Positions 4,587-5,076 of a stretch of DNA of 5,076 nucleotides are shown one piece after another. Below the pieces are notes generated by a model. The model saw only the letters and a list, made by a program, of their open reading frames with translations, was not told the origin of the DNA and did no database searches. Each line of letters opens with the position of its first letter. Positions within the stretch are counted from its first letter, which is position 1. This DNA comes from JAWOGN01 sp046496815 (GTDB taxonomy: Bacteria; Desulfobacterota; DSM-4660; Desulfatiglandales; Desulfatiglandaceae): positions 1 through 5,076 of the forward strand of contig JAWOGN010000085.1 of the NCBI GenBank assembly GCA_046496815.1. The letters are read 5' to 3'. The position numbers and the translations under genes are program-made.

Positions 4587-4806
4587 CAAACAACTTTTTA
4601 CCCATTTCGGCCTTGAGCCGTTTTGGGTAAAAAATCAGGCAGGGGCAGGCGAGAATCAAGGCCGGCCGCAGCTCGGTGTCGCCGGGGACCGAGGACATGC
4701 TGATGGATTTTGACAGGAAAAACGTTGTTGCCAGCGCTGTAGCCCCACCCTTCGTTGTTGCTCAAACAACTTTTTACCCATTTTAGCCTTGAGCTGTTTT
4801 GGGTAA
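4587..4806 (+). repeat. repeat C, copy 2: two hairpin units 176 bp apart
   Basis: The complete form of the element at 1474-1683. 44-base units lie at 4587-4630 and 4763-4806, both beginning CAAACAACTTTTTACCC and ending TTTTGGGTAA, with a 132-base spacer. In the left unit the inner stem is CGGC/GCCG (4608-4611 with 4617-4620); in the right unit it is TAGC/GCTG, so one base pair differs on both sides and pairing is kept. Copy 1 has an extra T in the spacer (1583-1587) and other small differences. A frame of about 29 codons from ATG 4697 is open here but broken in copy 1, so the repeat is unlikely to code. Confidence 0.82.
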
Positions 4807-4818
4807 GATTTTTATAAT
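4789..4818 (+). promoter_or_regulatory. predicted outward promoter at the edge of repeat C2
   Basis: TTGAGC (4789-4794) lies in the right hairpin of the repeat. After an 18-base spacer comes a perfect TATAAT (4813-4818), just outside the repeat. It would drive the MNT gene at 4875 with a leader of about 50 bases. In copy C1 the same position gives TTGAGC-N18-TACAAC (1666-1695), a poorer match. Confidence 0.5.
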
Positions 4819-4874
4819 AAATGCACGAAAGATTTCACCCAGGAATGGATTCGTGCCATCAAGGAGTTGAGGGT

Positions 4875-5076
4875 ATGGCTCAAACAAAACCACCTAAAGC
4901 CGTATTAGAATATGTCGAGTTTTTGAGGGAGACATTCTCCGGCCTTAAAAAGGCGTATGTTTTCGGGTCGTATGCAAAGGGCGCAGCCGGTGGTGACAGT
5001 GATATTGATATTGCCGTGGTTTTCGATAAGGTTGGCGACTCTTTTGATCTACAGGTTCAACTTATGAGAATCCGCA
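4875..5076 (+). CDS. MNT-type nucleotidyltransferase (partial, runs off the end)
   Basis: The first 67 residues are visible. After a helical start (VLEYVEFLRETFSGLKKA) comes VFGSYAKGAAGGDSDIDIAVVFD, a perfect GS-x10-D-x-D nucleotidyltransferase signature (G31, S32, D43, D45) of the pol-beta superfamily. Short proteins of this type are the MNT antitoxins of type VII systems, which attach AMP to a HEPN RNase toxin; a HEPN gene is expected just beyond the window. ATG 4875 follows AAGGAG (4861-4866). It is a different subfamily from the truncated MNT at 3730-3948 (DSDIDIAVV against ESDLDVCVV), so not a recent copy of it. An antibiotic-modifying nucleotidyltransferase is less likely given the short N-terminus. 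Confidence 0.85.
   Translation, partial: MAQTKPPKAVLEYVEFLRETFSGLKKAYVFGSYAKGAAGGDSDIDIAVVFDKVGDSFDLQVQLMRIR

Noticed and set aside
4595..4633. C hairpins as rho-independent terminators.
   Set aside because: The order is T-run, stem, A-run on both strands, the reverse of what a terminator needs, and the outer stem is AT-rich.
4697..4786. 29-codon frame inside repeat C2 that could be a small peptide.
   Set aside because: The same frame in copy C1 is broken by one extra T, and substitutions do not look codon-biased.
1123..4807. Integron cassette array, since small TA genes alternate with repeats.
   Set aside because: The repeats do not follow each gene, are of several kinds, and show no attC core pairs (RYYYAAC / GTTRRRY) in the right arrangement.
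2553..4807. CRISPR array.
   Set aside because: The repeats are too long, only two copies each, and separated by genes rather than uniform spacers.

Overview
The window looks like an accessory, toxin-antitoxin (TA)-rich stretch of a bacterial chromosome or large plasmid. Base composition is moderate and all recognisable genes are on the + strand. They are small two-gene cassettes separated by long non-coding, repeat-filled gaps. The mix of families (TumE/DUF6516, Phd/YefM with a RelE/YoeB-like toxin, DUF6883 + DUF4926, DUF1902 HicB-like, MNT + HEPN), with degenerate heptamer arrays between genes, is most reminiscent of Desulfobacterota (former Deltaproteobacteria) or a similar anaerobe. That assignment is an inference without a marker gene.

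Layout. 1-122 is the 3' end of an unrecognised gene. After a gap with a 7-bp-period array and a strong promoter, 355-1019 holds an intact, overlapping two-gene TA-like operon: a helical putative antitoxin followed by a TumE-family protein. 1020-1784 is non-coding. It holds a broken copy of the DUF6883 cassette (1123-1335) and a paired-hairpin repeat (copy C1, 1474-1683). 1785-2310 is a Phd-type antitoxin with an overlapping RelE/Txe-like toxin frame that is interrupted by one amber codon. 2311-2679 is non-coding and ends in repeat B1. 2680-3268 is an intact DUF6883 + DUF4926 pair, followed by repeat D2. 3507-4025 has a DUF1902 HicB-like antitoxin with no HicA, run directly into the 3' part of an MNT nucleotidyltransferase gene and a 26-codon stub of its HEPN partner. 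4026-4874 is non-coding and holds a 16-bp palindrome, a second heptamer array, repeat B2 and repeat C2. At 4875 an intact-looking MNT nucleotidyltransferase gene begins and runs off the window.

How the parts fit. The region reads as a TA hotspot with modules in different states: two intact pairs (TumE; DUF6883/4926), one whose toxin is nonsense-interrupted, one orphan antitoxin and one doubly truncated MNT/HEPN pair. Three families of dispersed repeats (A+D, B, C) occur twice each and show duplication followed by deletion. The clearest case is 1123-1335, which equals 2743-3428 with about 474 bp removed. The two C repeats each carry two identical-period hairpins with a compensatory base change. 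Each lies just upstream of a TA-type gene, with a possible outward promoter at its right edge.
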